From Poronia punctata (lineage: Eukaryota > Ascomycota > Sordariomycetes > Xylariales > Xylariaceae): a DNA stretch of 64,000 nucleotides. The stretch lies in NCBI GenBank assembly GCA_022579005.1, contig MU401517.1, positions 62,001 to 126,000 on the forward strand. The letters are read 5' to 3'. The translations under genes were made by a program, and so were the position numbers. Under the pieces are notes generated by a model. The model worked only from the letters and a program-made list of their open reading frames with translations. It was not told the DNA's origin and did no database searches. The stretch's first letter is position 1. Each line of letters begins with the position of its first letter. This document shows positions 1-12,214 of the stretch, one piece after another.

Positions 1-567
1 GCGCTGAGGATTGCAATCCGTACACCAGATCGCCAAGTGCGAGGACGTCCACACCACGCCAACATGCCCAAACCCTATGGTGTATTGTCCCAGTACGTTT
101 GGACCTTTTGACTGATTACCTATATTCGTGGATTATCTACCTACCTTAGTTACCGACTATCGGTACCTAGCTAGTGATAAAAATAGATTTTACTAACACG
201 ACAAAAACTAGTGGAACCGTTTACCGTCAATGAGTGCGTCGTCCCCCGATACTGGGGCATCGCCCTCCACGGTAGCGACTCGAATGCCCCGCCGTCCAAT
301 ATCCAGGCCGACATGACGTTTAAGATTGAAGACAGCGGTCTTTGCGAGACATTTGCGACGGTTGGAAGCGCCTTTGCTGGTAAGTCTCGTCAATAACAAG
401 ATATCTAATCTACCTTTTTTTACCAAGGGAGGGGGAGTGGTTACCTAATTGCCGACCTTGGTTTGATTATGCTAACCAAGTTGCACCATCTATCTCTAGG
501 AGCGATCAATGGTGGATTTGGCGGCGTCTTCACTCTTGGTGGGTTGCTTTGTCAGATTCTTGATTAG
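1..567 (+). CDS. 3' part of an unrecognised gene, possibly a small cysteine-containing protein
   Basis: Partial gene, probably starting upstream of the window. Proposed exons are <1-92, 212-379 and 500-567. The last junction is convincing: GTAAGT donor at 380, TATCTCTAG acceptor ending at 499, and the spliced frame reads on as AGAINGGFGGVFTLGG before a TAG at 565-567. The first junction (GTACGT at 93, CTAG ending at 211) keeps phase, but the frame has a TGA at 5-7, so another exon boundary must lie at the left edge. The visible product has cysteines in IAKCEDVHTTPTC and PMVYC and a Gly-rich hydrophobic end. No family is recognised. It could instead be a decayed gene next to the repeat-rich region. 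Confidence 0.4.
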
Positions 568-1713
568 TCATCCTAGTAAAGACTGGCGGCCGTATTTTCT
601 GCTCAAGGGATTGTATAACTATTAGGCTTATTGACGAGTATATTGGAAAGGGTTGTGCTCTGTATAAACCTGGAGAAATATTAGCAACCAAAACTGTCTC
701 TTATTATCACTCTTTGTATGTCAGTCAGTAGGTTCTCCCAAGTCATTGGTAAAGTGCTAGTGGCTTGCTTAAAGCTGTGTTTGGTTCCTCGTACAAATAC
801 TCGCGGCCTCCTGGCCTGCTTGGCCATGACCTTTCCAGTCATGTCTAGGTTAGTTTTTCGGCCTTTGTGGCTAATGCAAAGAATGTAATGTGTCTACTAG
901 GTATACCAATTATACCTAGGCTAGTCAAAGTTTGTAGATGTCTTGCGAAATAGGTAGCCACAACATGCTCAGAACGCCAAGCAAAGAACTCACAGGAAAA
1001 TATCCATGTCTTGGCACAACTTCTGCTAGGCACCTAAATTATCCAATTAGGAAATCAATCTCTGAACTAATAAGATCTCAGGAAATGCGGCTCATGCGCC
1101 CTACAGAAGTTGTCTAGCAAAGCATGCGGCTAGTGACCTACTAGTATAGATAGGTGCTAGTGCGGCAGCAGATATTCACATCGTCCACCTCATTGACAGG
1201 GGTGACAGGTAGGCACCTAGGTTGCCGATATCCGACTAATACGTCATACTATTTTTCACATTCTTTTTCTTCGCACAATAATTCGACCGCTACCATGAGC
1301 ATAACAACTTGAAGACGCTGCAAGTTCATTTTGGAAGGTTTAATGATCACGATCCGCCTTGGTTAGCGTTGTCCACAACACCAACAAATCAGACCGTGAT
1401 GAAAGAATTGCAAACTGGCCGTGGTTCATATGTTGAAGCGGCAAGTTGCCTTTATTAGTCATACCTCAGCTATCAACCTAACTAGACATCCTACACGGTA
1501 CCTATTAGGCCATCCACAAACAACAACGCAAGAAGAGTATCATTCCAATCACTACCATCCATTTCTCGCTTTTGAATCTTTCCTCAGTACCGTCCCTGGT
1601 GTTCCGCTTGGTGTTCCATAACAGCAGCGTCTCGTTCCACCTTGTTTTGATTGTGATGTTGCTTATAGCGATCGCGCACTTCATGGAAAGCGGCCGTGAT
1701 TGCGTGGAGGATA
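568..1713. other. No gene seen
   Basis: About 1.1 kb without a supported gene. Short open frames here have no recognisable protein character and no splice-consistent extension. It contains several short palindromes of the CCTAGG type and TAGGTA runs that are common in the intergenic DNA of this window. It probably includes the 3' flank of the MARVEL-like gene. Confidence 0.5.
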
Positions 1714-2341
1714 CTATTCGTCGGCTTGATTAGCATAGAACCTAAACAGAACAAACAAACACATAAAGTAACCTTGTGACTCACGTGCTGATGATGGCTA
1801 GAATAAAGGTTCCCCATGGTAGATCGCAACTCCTGTCGTCCGCATTTGTCATTTCACCCGTCAGATTATTGTTGTTGGTTGCATCTTTATTCTTGTAGCA
1901 ATGCTTGGGCCCAGCCAAGCCTCCATCTGGAGATGTCAAGACTGCAACTGCGATGAAAGCGCCGACGAAGAGAATGTCGAGCAAGACCCAAAGCCAACGA
2001 AGCCATCTCGGACCACCTCCCCGGAGGAGAGCGGTCAGGACAAGGCCGATGATCGTGTAGAGGACGGCGGCTGCGAGGATGCCTTCGACGGCTCCAAAGG
2101 CTCGGTTGACGCCAACTGCCGTCTTGACGGAATTGACTAATCGGTATACCTTGTAGAGCCGTTGGGAGAAGAGGCCGAGGGAAATGACGGACGAAAGGAA
2201 TTGGAAAACTCGGGTAAGTCGTAGCAGCCAGCGGTAGAGAGCTGTATGCTTCAATCTCTCGGGAACCCAGCGGGTCAACAGACCTGTCTCGCCATTGGCT
2301 TTGGTGTTGGCGTTGGCGTTGGGTTGGTATGTACGATCCAT
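1714..2341 (-). CDS. MARVEL-like four-helix membrane protein
   Basis: Small integral membrane protein of the type often annotated in fungi as MARVEL-domain (membrane-associating) protein; role unknown. Exon 1 runs from 2341 to 1785 and a 43-bp intron (GTGAGT..TTTAG, 1742-1784) joins to a short last exon encoding FYANQADE, stop at 1714-1716. Four hydrophobic segments are visible: about residues 40-60, 82-108, 113-138 and the C-terminal WGTFILAIISTFY. The loop between helices 3 and 4 carries two cysteines (GPKHCYKNK and RSCDLPWG), as is usual in this family. The start follows a clean upstream region and the length (about 188 residues) is normal for the family. The intron is near the lower size limit, but it restores the expected fourth helix end. 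Confidence 0.75.
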
Positions 2342-3361
2342 CGTGTGACTGGATGCTGTCGATGGTTCTTGCGAAAGTGAAAGTGATGGATGAAGATTAC
2401 TTCAAGATGTTCTGCAATTGCAATGGGTTTGATGATAGGTTTTATGCACAATGTGTTGTCTGTGTTGTTTAATCAGACTTTAAGGTTTTCATGATGTCAT
2501 GTGCAAGGTACCACAAGAATATTCAAAATTCCCCGGGAGAAACGCTCCTCATACGTTATCCTTGATTTTTCAGTCACTGTAAATATACCTATACCAACCC
2601 TATTACGATTGTACCCGTACTAGCAACCTCGATATCACTGTTAACACCTGCTATTCCGCACCCTTAACCTAATAAGGTGGTAGGTAGGTAATGAATCATG
2701 ATTGATTGTAGATCTTGGAATTCCTGGTTGCCAAAAGCATCCAAGTCGTCCATCAAATTAGCGGACCACTTTGAATTGAAAAACAGATGCATATAGACCG
2801 TCCTGTCCAGAATTATGATATTCCTTAGGCCATCCATTTGCACTTGAAAAAATTGTTAATGATGCCGCAAAATGTCCTATACATCAAGGTTCAGGAATCC
2901 TCAGCAGCTAGACACTTGCTGAGCTGTCTTGGATATACAGTTATTGTTCGCTTTCTCAGTCACATTAGTCTTTCAAACCGTTGAAGATACCATGTGGAAT
3001 AGGTATTTACTATTTATTAATCGAGCCGGCCACTTCGGAGCCCGGCACCTCCGTCCGGCCGCCTAGACTACCACCGCGACCCACCAGCAAATTGAAATTA
3101 CCAGTACAAGCACGGGACTGACGTCAGAATCTAATCGCCAAATGACCCTAGTCGTAGCGCCTATTTTGTTTAGGTCAGCTTCAACGTCGTGAGCATGTCC
3201 GTGACTATAGGTGGTCAACGAACGCATCATATTGTTATCGATAAGCCTTGGCTCTGATCCAGAATAATGAGGGTAGCGTTATAATTCCCAATCTGAAGTC
3301 AACCTCAGCCTCTGCTTCAGCCGGTAGGTCACTGTAGATAAGGCAAAGCGCCGATACCCTA
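2342..3361. other. No gene seen; upstream region of the MARVEL-like gene and left flank of the retroelement
   Basis: Roughly 1 kb with no supported gene. A GC-rich patch at 3025-3070 contains CCGGC repeats in inverted order. The DNA turns abruptly AT-rich after 3400, where the left LTR of the retroelement begins. Confidence 0.5.
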
Positions 3362-3617
3362 TGTAGATCCGCTGGTCGCAAGGATAAGTGGACTACATAA
3401 AATAAGGGTACTAATATATAAAAAACAATGTAAAACAATCAAAAGTAGGTACTAAGTACAATATTTACTTATATTTTATATATTTTAAACTTTTAAATAC
3501 TTTTTTTTTATTTTACTTTATATATAATATATTAATAGGTTTTCTATACTAGTTAATATAAGTTTATATACTTTAATTAGTACGTTAAACTATATTAGTA
3601 CTATAAAACTAAAAATA
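3362..3617 (+). repeat. Left LTR of the RIP-affected retroelement
   Basis: Aligns base for base with 9417-9673. Its first ~100 bases keep more C and G than the interior (for example GTAGATCCGCTGGTCGC), whereas the right copy has the RIP-derived equivalents there. Its last ~60 bases show the reverse pattern: the left copy is mutated and the right copy retains G and C. The outer edges next to unique DNA are therefore less mutated than the inner edges. Confidence 0.8.
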
Positions 3618-6600
3618 TAAATATATATTTATATAGCTTTATAGTAAGTAAATAGTTATTTTTAAAATTTTTAAAATTATTAAAAATTTTTTATTTTTTG
3701 TTAATTTAATAATACTAATTATATTTATAATATAGCTAATATAAACTATATAAGTAGTAGCAATAGCAAAAGTATTAATAATGCTAATAATAATAAAGTT
3801 ACTTTTAAAGTTAATAGTACTAATATAACTTTTAGCTACTAGCTTAATATTTTATTATTAAAAAAATATATAAAAAATATTTAAATTACTTTTAATTTTA
3901 AAAAAATAAAAGCAAAGCTTAATTAACATTTTAACTTTATTTATAAAGCAATAAATAAGTAATAAAAACTTATTATAAAAAAGTAAATAAAGTTATAAAA
4001 ATAGTATATAAATATAATTATAACTTAAAATAATATAAAATATTTATTAAATATTTTAATTTATGCTTTTAATTTTGCTTAAAAAAAATAATATATTTAT
4101 AAAAACTTTATTAATAAAAAATATAAAAAGCTTTAAAGCATAATAAATAATATTATAATAAATATTAAACGTTTTAGCAAAATAGTAAATAGCTTTAATT
4201 TATATATTAATAAACTTGCTTATTATAAAAAAGCTATTATATATAAAGTAAACAACTTTAAATATAGCTTTAAAAAAGTAGCTAAAAAAACTGCTTAAGC
4301 ATATAATTAAGCTTAATAAGTTAAAAAAGCTATATTTAATTAAACTATACTTACTAACTTTAACTTTTATAGCTAAAAGTACGCTATAAAAGCTTTATTA
4401 CTTATTTAAAGCTAAAATATTATAAGCAATAATATAGCTTAAAGTTAAAGTTAATATATAGTTAATATAATAACTATTATAGCATTACTATATTAAACTT
4501 AAACTTAAACTAAACTAGCTTTAAAATTTTATTTAAAAAATAAAAAAAGTATATAAAATATTTACTATTTATTTTTAGCTAAAAATATTTTAATATTAAA
4601 TATTAGCTTTAAAAATAGTACTAATATTAAATTTATAATACTTTAATATTTTTAAAAGCTTGCTAGCATATTAACTAAAATATAGCTACTAAATAGTACT
4701 TTAAATTTTTATAAAAACTAAAGTATTAGTTATATAGCAATATTATAAAAGGCAGCTATTAAAGCAATATTTTTAAATGCTTTTTTTTAAGCTAACTTAT
4801 TATATTTTAAATTATATAAAGTAAAAAATAAAGTTATTATTTTATTATAGTTATACTTAGTTTATGCTAATTAAATAGTTTTTTTAAAGCTTTAAAAAAT
4901 TTAGTACTAGTTATAATAAGCGTTGATATTATATTAGCTATAAGCAACTTATATTATAATAAAAATAAATAGTAACTTTAAAGCATTAGTAAATTTTTTA
5001 TACTATTAAAATGTTTTTAAGTAAATTAATTTACTTAAAAGTATAATATAAATTATAAGTAATAATAATATATTATATAAGCTATTTATTTTATTTATAA
5101 ACTTTATATATAAGTTTAATAAAACTATAATTATTTTTATATAGTATATAAAAAAAGCATTTTTTAGCTTATTATTAAATATAGTATATATATTATAAAC
5201 TTAAAAAGTTATTTATAATAAAATTTATAATAAGTTACTTTTTATTTAAGTATACTTTTGCTTAATAATAAGTATACTTAATAATAGCTAAATAGTTAAA
5301 AAAATAATATGTTAAGCAAAGCTTATAGCTTATATAAATGCTAAATTAACTATATATAAGCTTAATATAATTAAAAAACCTTTACTTATATTAAATATAA
5401 TAAATATAATAAATATTTATTTAAGCTATATTAATAATAATAATAACTTAATAAAAAAACTTTAGTTAATTATTTTTAATTTTTAATATAATAACTATAA
5501 TATAAGTTATATTTATAAAAAAACTAATAATATAAAAAAAAGTTTTATAGTTAAAAGTAAATAATTAATATATTATAATTATAGCAAAAAAAGCTATATA
5601 ATAGCTAACTACAAGTTTAAAAAAAAATGCAATAAAATACTTATATAAAGCTGCTAAAATACTAAGCTTATAAAAAAAAGCTAAGTAATAATTATTAAAA
5701 GTATAATATATAAGCAAGCTTATAAGCTTATAAGTAGCTAAAAACTATATAAAAAAACTTATTTTAATAGCTATTAAGCTAATAAGCTAAATAATAAAAA
5801 AAATAAAAGCAATATTATATTAAAATAATAGCTTAATAATAATAAAAAGCGCAATATTTTTAAATAAGCTATTATAATAATAAATAATTAATAAAATAGC
5901 TTTATTTTATTAGTTTAATAAAATAAAAGCGTAAATAAATTATAACTAAAATAAAAAAAGTTATATAATAATTATTTTAATTATTATAATATTTTTAAAG
6001 CTATGCTTAGCAATAAAAACGCTTTTATAATATTTTTTAACTATAAATATATTTATTATTATATTTTTAAAAGCTTTATAGCATAACTAAAGCTTTATAA
6101 CTTTTAATATAAAAACTAAATATATAAAGTAAAAAGTTAAAGCTTATAAGTAATAAAAAACTATAAGGTTAAAATAAAATAAATTAATATAAATAACTAT
6201 AAATTAAGTAAATAGTTAATAACTAGTAGCGTAGTACTAAATAGTATATTTTTTAATAAATTAACTATTAATAAGCAAAAGTTTTATAAATAAAGTAGCA
6301 TATTTATAATATATAGCTAACTTAAAGTTATTATATTTATAAACTTTAAAAGTAAGCTTATAATAATATTAATATATAATATTATAGCTATAAGCTTAAA
6401 ATTAGCTTATTTAAGCATTTTAAAGCTAATTTAAATAAGTATAACTTATATGCTAAGCATTATAAAGCTAGTAATAAAAGTTAAATAATATAAAACAATG
6501 CTTTAAAACTTTAAAATCTAAGCATTACTAAACTAGTATATAAAAAAATTTTTAAGCTTATTTAATTTTAAAAAATAATATATAAACATTATAGCTAAAA

Positions 6601-9416
6601 TTAAATATTATATTAATATTAGTAATAATATACTTATTAAGCTACTACTATAAAAGTATAGCTTTTTATAAAAATATATACTTTATAACTTTATTAAAGC
6701 TTACTTTAGTATTTATATTTAAAAAAGCAAAAGTTTATAAAGATTATTAGCCCTTTTAACTTTAAAAAAGGCTTTAAAAGCTACTATATTAAATAAAAAC
6801 TTTTTTAAATATAATAAAAAAATTATATAATATATATACTACAATTTTTAAAAAATTAATAAATAAACTAAAAAGCATATATACTTGCTTTTAAACGCGT
6901 AAAATAAAGTTTAGCATGCTACTAGCTATTAATAATACATTTTTATTAACTTAAAAAATAGCTTTTAATATATTAAAGTTTATAAAAAAAACTATAAAAA
7001 AACTATATTTATAATACTTTTTAATATTTATAAGTAGCTTATTATATTATTTAAGCTATATAATATATTTATAATGTTTTAAGCGCTAATTTAAAAAATA
7101 CTTAAAAAGTATTATAAGTAGTTTGCTAGCTTTTTAAATAATATTTATATTTAAAAAGATTTAATTAAACAATTTTATAAACGCTACTATAAAATGTTTG
7201 CTTGCTTTATAAAATATAAAATAATAATTAATATATAAAAGTGCTTTATATTTATTTATAAAAGCGTTTTTTTAAGTTTTTATATATTTATTAATAAAAT
7301 TAAAACTAATTTAGCTAAAATATTTATAATACTTAAATATTTAATATTATAAACTATAACTAAAATTTAAGCGTTTATAAACGCTATAAAATACTTTAAG
7401 TACTTTATATATTGCTTTATATATTATTTAGCATTTTTAATTGCTTTTTTAAGCAGCTTAAAAAATATACTAATAATATTATTATTAAAAGTATAAAAAA
7501 CATAGTATAAAATTTATATAGCTATTATTATAATGCTTATAGTTTAAAGTTTTAATTAGCAACTTTTATTTATTATTAACTTTAATTTAAGTAGCTTATA
7601 TATTAAAGCTTGCTTAATATAGCTTTATTTATATAATATAAAATTATTACTATACTTTATAACTTACTACTTTAAAAAGCTTATAAAAACATAATTTTAA
7701 TACTTTATATAAAAATATAAACTTTTTATTATTATACTTAGCTTATAATACTAGCGTTACTAAGTTAAAAATAATAATATAATAATTTAAATAAACTATT
7801 AGTTACTAATACTTATTTAAATAAAAGTAAAGCAACTTATATAAATAGTTTAATTTTTTAATACTATAAAATATTATAAAGTTTAAATAGTATATAAGCT
7901 AAGCAAAGTAAATATATTAGCTAACTAGCTATTAAAGCTTAAAAAAGCTATAGATAATAATAAAGTAGCACTAAAAATAATATTATTATAATAACTTAAT
8001 AAACTTAATTTATAAGCTATTTTTAAATATATTTAGTATAGCTTAAATTTGCTTAAAAATATTAACTTTAAATAAAGCTATAAGTATTTTATAATATATA
8101 AAAAATGCTTTTATAAAATATAGCACTTTTAATATATTTTTAATAAGCTTTTATATACTATAAGCACTATAAGCTAAGTAATATTGCTACTTAAAATACT
8201 TAAATTTAAAGATTTAATATAAAAAAGTTGTAAATTATATAAGTATTTTAGCTATTTAAATATTAGCATTTTAACTTATAAAATAAGTAAAGCTTTTTAG
8301 CATTTTAAAATAGTTTTTATTATATAGCAAGTTATAATAAAATATACTTTATACTAACTTATAAAGTTGCTAATAACTTAACTACTTAACTTATAACTAA
8401 TTATTTTACTAGCATTGCTTATAAAGTAAGTAATAAACTATATATATATAAGCAATTAAAATATGCTTGTTTATATTAAATATACTATATTATAAATAAA
8501 AGCAAAAATTATATTAAGTATAAGATTTATTAATACTAAGCTTTTAATAATAAAAATAAGCTATACTTTTAAATTTTTAAAAAAATAAATTTATAATAAT
8601 AGCACTAGCTTTATAAGTATAAAATTAATAAAATAGTATAAATTTAATAAGTTTATTTTTAAGCTTATAATGTTGCTATGTTTATAAAGTAATAATAAAG
8701 TTAAAAAAGTTAATAAAAACTTTAAAAAAATTATATTTTATAAAGCTATAATAAACTAATATTATAACCTACTTGCTTTATTTACTTTTATAGTATAAAT
8801 ATATAATTAAATATTTAAGCTTAGTAGCTATAGTAGTTATTTTTTTTTATTTAATACAAAGCTACTTTAAAATATAAACGCTATAAAATATACTAAATAT
8901 ACTTATAAACTAACTAAAAAAAAAAAGTAAAAAGTATAAAAAAAGCTAGCGCTTTATTATAAAGCACTAATAGTATATTAGCAATATAATAATATAATAG
9001 CGTTTTAAAACTAAATTTAAGCTTACTTATAAAAAAAAAAGTTTAATTTATACTTATAGCACAAAAAATTAAATATTATAAGTATAGCAATAAGTATATA
9101 AAGCTAAACTTTTTTATAATAGCTTTTAAGCAATTATTAATTATTATTTAAATAATATATACTAATTTTAAAGCTTAAAAAGTATAATATTAATAAATAA
9201 ATATAATAATACTAACTTATTTTTAATATACTTAAAAAATAGCTACTTTATAAAAAGCTTATAATATATAAGCAAAATAATATTATAGCAAAATAAAAAA
9301 AAACTATTAATGCTAGCTAAAATTAACTAAAATAGTTAAAGTAATAATAAAGTTTATAATAGTAGCAAAAAGTATAAAAGCATAATTAAAAACAATTATG
9401 CTAACAAAAAAGGTAA

Positions 9417-9673
9417 TATAAATTTGCTAGTTATAAAAATAAGTAAACTATATAAAATAAAGGTACTAATATATAAAAAACAATATAAAATAATTAAAAA
9501 TAAATACTAAGTATAATATTTATTTACATTTTATATATTTTAAACTTTTAAATACTTTTTTTTTTATTTTACTTTATATATAATATATTAACAAGTTTTT
9601 TATACTAGTTAACATAAGTTTACGTACTTTAATTAGTACGTTAAACCATGTTGGCACCGTAGGACTAAAAGCA
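9417..9673 (+). repeat. Right LTR of the RIP-affected retroelement
   Basis: Copy of 3362-3617 with a shared core around TACTAGTTAA and TTTAATTAGTACGTTAAAC. The outer end (ATGTTGGCACCGTAGGAC) is little mutated. It ends with CA at 9672-9673, followed by normal-composition DNA. Confidence 0.8.
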
Positions 9674-10028
9674 TACCTACACGTAGGTACTAAGTAGTAG
9701 TACTATCTTTAATTGGTGCATATATAGACAAACAACACATGGAAACAGCAATACGGAAGACCAATCCCACCACAGTCCTACTGTAAGCGAGACAAATACC
9801 CACATGGTACAAGGGCATATTGATGGACAGTACCTACTCGTACTTATGCTCCAATTTCCAAATAATACTTACAGAACCGTACGCACCAAAAGAAAATAAG
9901 CGACAATAAACAAGACGAAAACCTCCAGGGCCCGTCGCCCGACTGTATAAACGACCTAGAATCCGCCATGCTGAAACTGAGCAAGGTATCCGACACAAGA
10001 ACCAGTTATGTTAGGACCTAATAAGATA
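9674..10028. other. No gene seen between the retroelement and the first MITE
   Basis: Unique-looking DNA of normal composition. It ends in ATAAGATA (10021-10028), which is the left target-site copy of the MITE that follows. One TACTCGTA octamer lies at 9835-9842. Confidence 0.5.
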
Positions 10029-10486
10029 GAGGTGTGCTGCATCTGCTGTAGGGTGTGTGCTAGATCTGCTGTAGTGCAGTGCCAAGCCAATTGGCAACAG
10101 CTGATACAGTGCCGACTACGTTAGGTAGCAATTCTTAAAGAGACATGTTTTTTAAGAGCAACTTTCTTTAGCACGCCCGGCTTTTAAAAAGAATATTTCT
10201 TTTGTTGTAGGTAATTAAAAGGGATTGAAGGGGATTAAAGGGGATTAAAGCGGCTGAAAACACCTAGGCACTAAGGTTAGGTAAGTAGGTAAGTAGGTAA
10301 GTAGGCAATATGAAATGCGTTACGAGAGACGTTGCAAAAACTGCGAATAGCTTTAATCTCTAAGGCAAGGGTAGGTAAACAGTGCTGGTAGCTACGTAGC
10401 TATACTGTACACCTTTTAGCACTAGCTGTTTGGCACTGCACTACAGCAGATGTAGCACACACCTTACAGCAAATGCAGCATGCCTT
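10029..10486. mobile_element. hAT-like MITE, copy A
   Basis: A 458-bp non-coding element with terminal inverted repeats of about 57 bp. The left end begins GAGGTGTGCTGCATCTGC and the right end, read on the other strand, begins AAGGCATGCTGCATTTGC; the two arms differ at about six positions, mostly transitions. Exact 8-bp direct repeats ATAAGATA flank it (10021-10028 and 10487-10494), the target-site size of hAT transposons. Each arm carries the CTGCTGTAG motif twice. The centre has GGGATTGAAG/GGGATTAAAG tandem units (about 10219-10255) and TAGGTAAG repeats. No transposase is present. Confidence 0.8.
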
Positions 10487-10951
10487 ATAAGATATATGAC
10501 CCTGTTATATGAAAAATCTATGTCAGACTGTCACGAGCAAACAACTTACTAAAACGGTTGCTACGATACCGCAAGAGATAAAATTACAACACCTGCTATC
10601 AAAATCACAAGGAATGTATGGTCGTGCACTATACAAAACTGGGAAAGATTTGCTTTGCTCTCGATTCAGTTGTTGAAACTGTGTACGTGATAGTTCGAAT
10701 AACGAAAAACATGTAATAATACATCTCCGACTCTGCTTGTCAACAATTCCCGTCCCGGTCTGTCCGTCCGCCATAGATGAACAAATCTAGCCATTCCACC
10801 ACACTGTCTATCTTTCCAACTCGAGACTAGATAGTTTCCCACAGCTGTCATCAGGTACCTAGATAGATACCTAGGTAGTCCCGTGACTTGGGTATTGTGA
10901 CTGCTAGCAATCTAATAGACAAGACGATCCGGTTGATAAATCATAAACCAT
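10487..10951. other. No independent gene seen
   Basis: Downstream flank of the small secreted protein gene. Open frames on the minus strand here lack a recognisable product or signal peptide. CCTAGGTA and TAGATAGATACC motifs occur near 10855-10880. Confidence 0.4.
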
Positions 10952-11287
10952 CTATGCAAACTTCTGCTCATACCAGGGCCCGGATCCGCCCGTAGAGATG
11001 CATGGACCGGAACCGCCCTCGGGGCTGGCTTCGAAGGTGTTGAGGATATTGGCGCAGGTACTGTCGGCGCAGCGCGTGATGATGCAGGTTTGCTGGTTTC
11101 CCTTTGTCGAGTGGCATTGGACGTAATTGCCGCCGCCGCCGAAGCTGGCCTCGTTGGCGCAGTCAAACGAGGTGCCGCCGTTCGAGTCTTGTTGGCAGTT
11201 GGCGTCGTAGTAGTAATTGCACCATGTTGCGTTGGTACCTATGGCGAAAGTTGCCATGATGGCCACAGCGAATGTCTTGGAAAGCAT
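10952..11287 (-). CDS. Small secreted cysteine-rich protein (effector-like)
   Basis: A 111-residue single-exon protein. The first ~20 residues (MLSKTFAVAIMATFAIGTNA) form a clear signal peptide ending in a favourable small-residue site. The mature part has eight cysteines (WCNY, ANCQ, FDCA, VQCH, QTCI, TRCA, STCA, GPCI), enough for four disulfides, and is Gly/Ser/Asn-rich without long hydrophobic stretches. Size, signal and cysteine count fit the generic small secreted protein class of plant-associated or saprotrophic fungi; no named family is recognised. A GTTGTT/GTGGTT microsatellite lies just upstream (11332-11376). The gene sits between two copies of one MITE family, an accessory-type setting. 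Confidence 0.7.
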   Translation of the reverse strand: MLSKTFAVAIMATFAIGTNATWCNYYYDANCQQDSNGGTSFDCANEASFGGGGNYVQCHSTKGNQQTCIITRCADSTCANILNTFEASPEGGSGPCISTGGSGPWYEQKFA

Positions 11288-11604
11288 CGTGATTTGAATT
11301 GAGAGGAATAAGGAAGAGATAAGTTGATTGTGGTGGTTGTTGTTGTTGTTGTTGTTGTGGTTGTGGTTGTTGCTTGAGTCTCTTAGTTTTTTGTTTCTTG
11401 TCCTGGAGGCAGACTTTGAGCTACTTATACTTGGTGATTATGGACAATGAGTTGATCCGTGGAGTAGATCTGCATGTCGACAGTGACGTGGACCACTCTG
11501 TCAAGGTCTTGGATGGAGTGAAAGGAGATCGTCCGCAATAAGGGGCTTCCTACTACCTACCTAGGTCAGTAATGAAGAGTCAAAAGTTTGTCCGCTATGC
11601 AAGA
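11288..11604. promoter_or_regulatory. Upstream region of the small secreted protein gene
   Basis: Contains a trinucleotide-like tract of GTT units at 11332-11376 on the plus strand, which is AAC-rich in the leader sense of the minus-strand gene. No TATA box can be assigned with confidence. Confidence 0.35.
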
Positions 11605-12110
11605 AAATCCCATCGCGAAGAGCTTACGCTACTTGGTTACAGAGGCTTTGTTTACGGCCGAAAAACCAAGCATGACTTGAGCGCGAGGGTCAGTGATTCA
11701 CTTCTGTGGCACTGGCTGGCTTCGTAAATCAGATGGACATGGATCTAAGAATATCAAAGTCTACATCATCGTGCTCTGAAAAATGTACAAGTCCTACATG
11801 ATCCCTCGGTCAAGATAGGGAAGATCTTCAGGATCGCTGTTACAGAAGCTTTGAGCGGAAATGGGGGTACACTCGTCAAGGCGAGGAAACCAAGTATAAC
11901 TTGAGGCGGAGGATCAGAGACTTCTGTCGGGGGCGGCTGGCTACCTCGATAAACACGATCGACGTAGATCTGCAAATATCAAAGTCTATAATTATCATCA
12001 TTCTCTGAAACATGTATGTCATAAATCGTCTTGAAGGCAAGAGAGATGAAGATAAATATGGATTGCTGTTACAAAAGCAGTCGACCTATGGCTGTTGTGG
12101 GATTCGTTGC
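11605..12110. repeat. Degenerate tandem duplication, unit about 205-230 bp
   Basis: Landmarks recur in the same order. GGTTACAGAGGCTTTG (11635-11650) is matched by GTTACAGAAGCTTTG near 11840 and GTTACAAAAGCAG near 12068. AAACCAAGCATGACTTGAG (about 11664) is matched by AAACCAAGTATAACTTGAG (about 11887). AATATCAAAGTCTA occurs near 11750 and 11975. Two units are fairly complete and a third is truncated just before the second MITE. Many differences are transitions. No coding capacity is evident. Confidence 0.55.
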
Positions 12111-12214
12111 TACGGTAGCGGTAGCGGTAGCTTTTTGCTTGCGGCACAGGAGGCTCTAACTTCTGCCATGGGCAAAGATCAGCTTGTACATAGAGGCTGA
12201 TAACAATAATAGAT

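Larger units (their letters stand above)
3362..9673 (+). mobile_element. LTR retrotransposon remnant, saturated by RIP-like mutation
   Basis: A 6.3-kb block of extreme AT content bounded by two direct repeats of about 256 bp (3362-3617 and 9417-9673). Each repeat begins TG or its TA derivative; the better preserved right copy ends CA. Differences between the copies are almost all C/T or G/A, with a one-base change in a T run. The interior (about 5.8 kb) has no surviving open frame, so the superfamily cannot be read. A purine tract AAAAAAGG at 9406-9413 sits three bases before the right LTR, where a polypurine tract is expected, which suggests plus orientation. Length fits Ty3/gypsy or Ty1/copia. 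Possible target-site copies (TACCC before, TACCT after) are only approximate. Confidence 0.8.

Noticed and set aside
3440..9640. AT-rich block as mitochondrial insertion or centromere core
   Set aside because: It is bounded by matching LTRs with transition-only differences, and no mitochondrial gene text is present.
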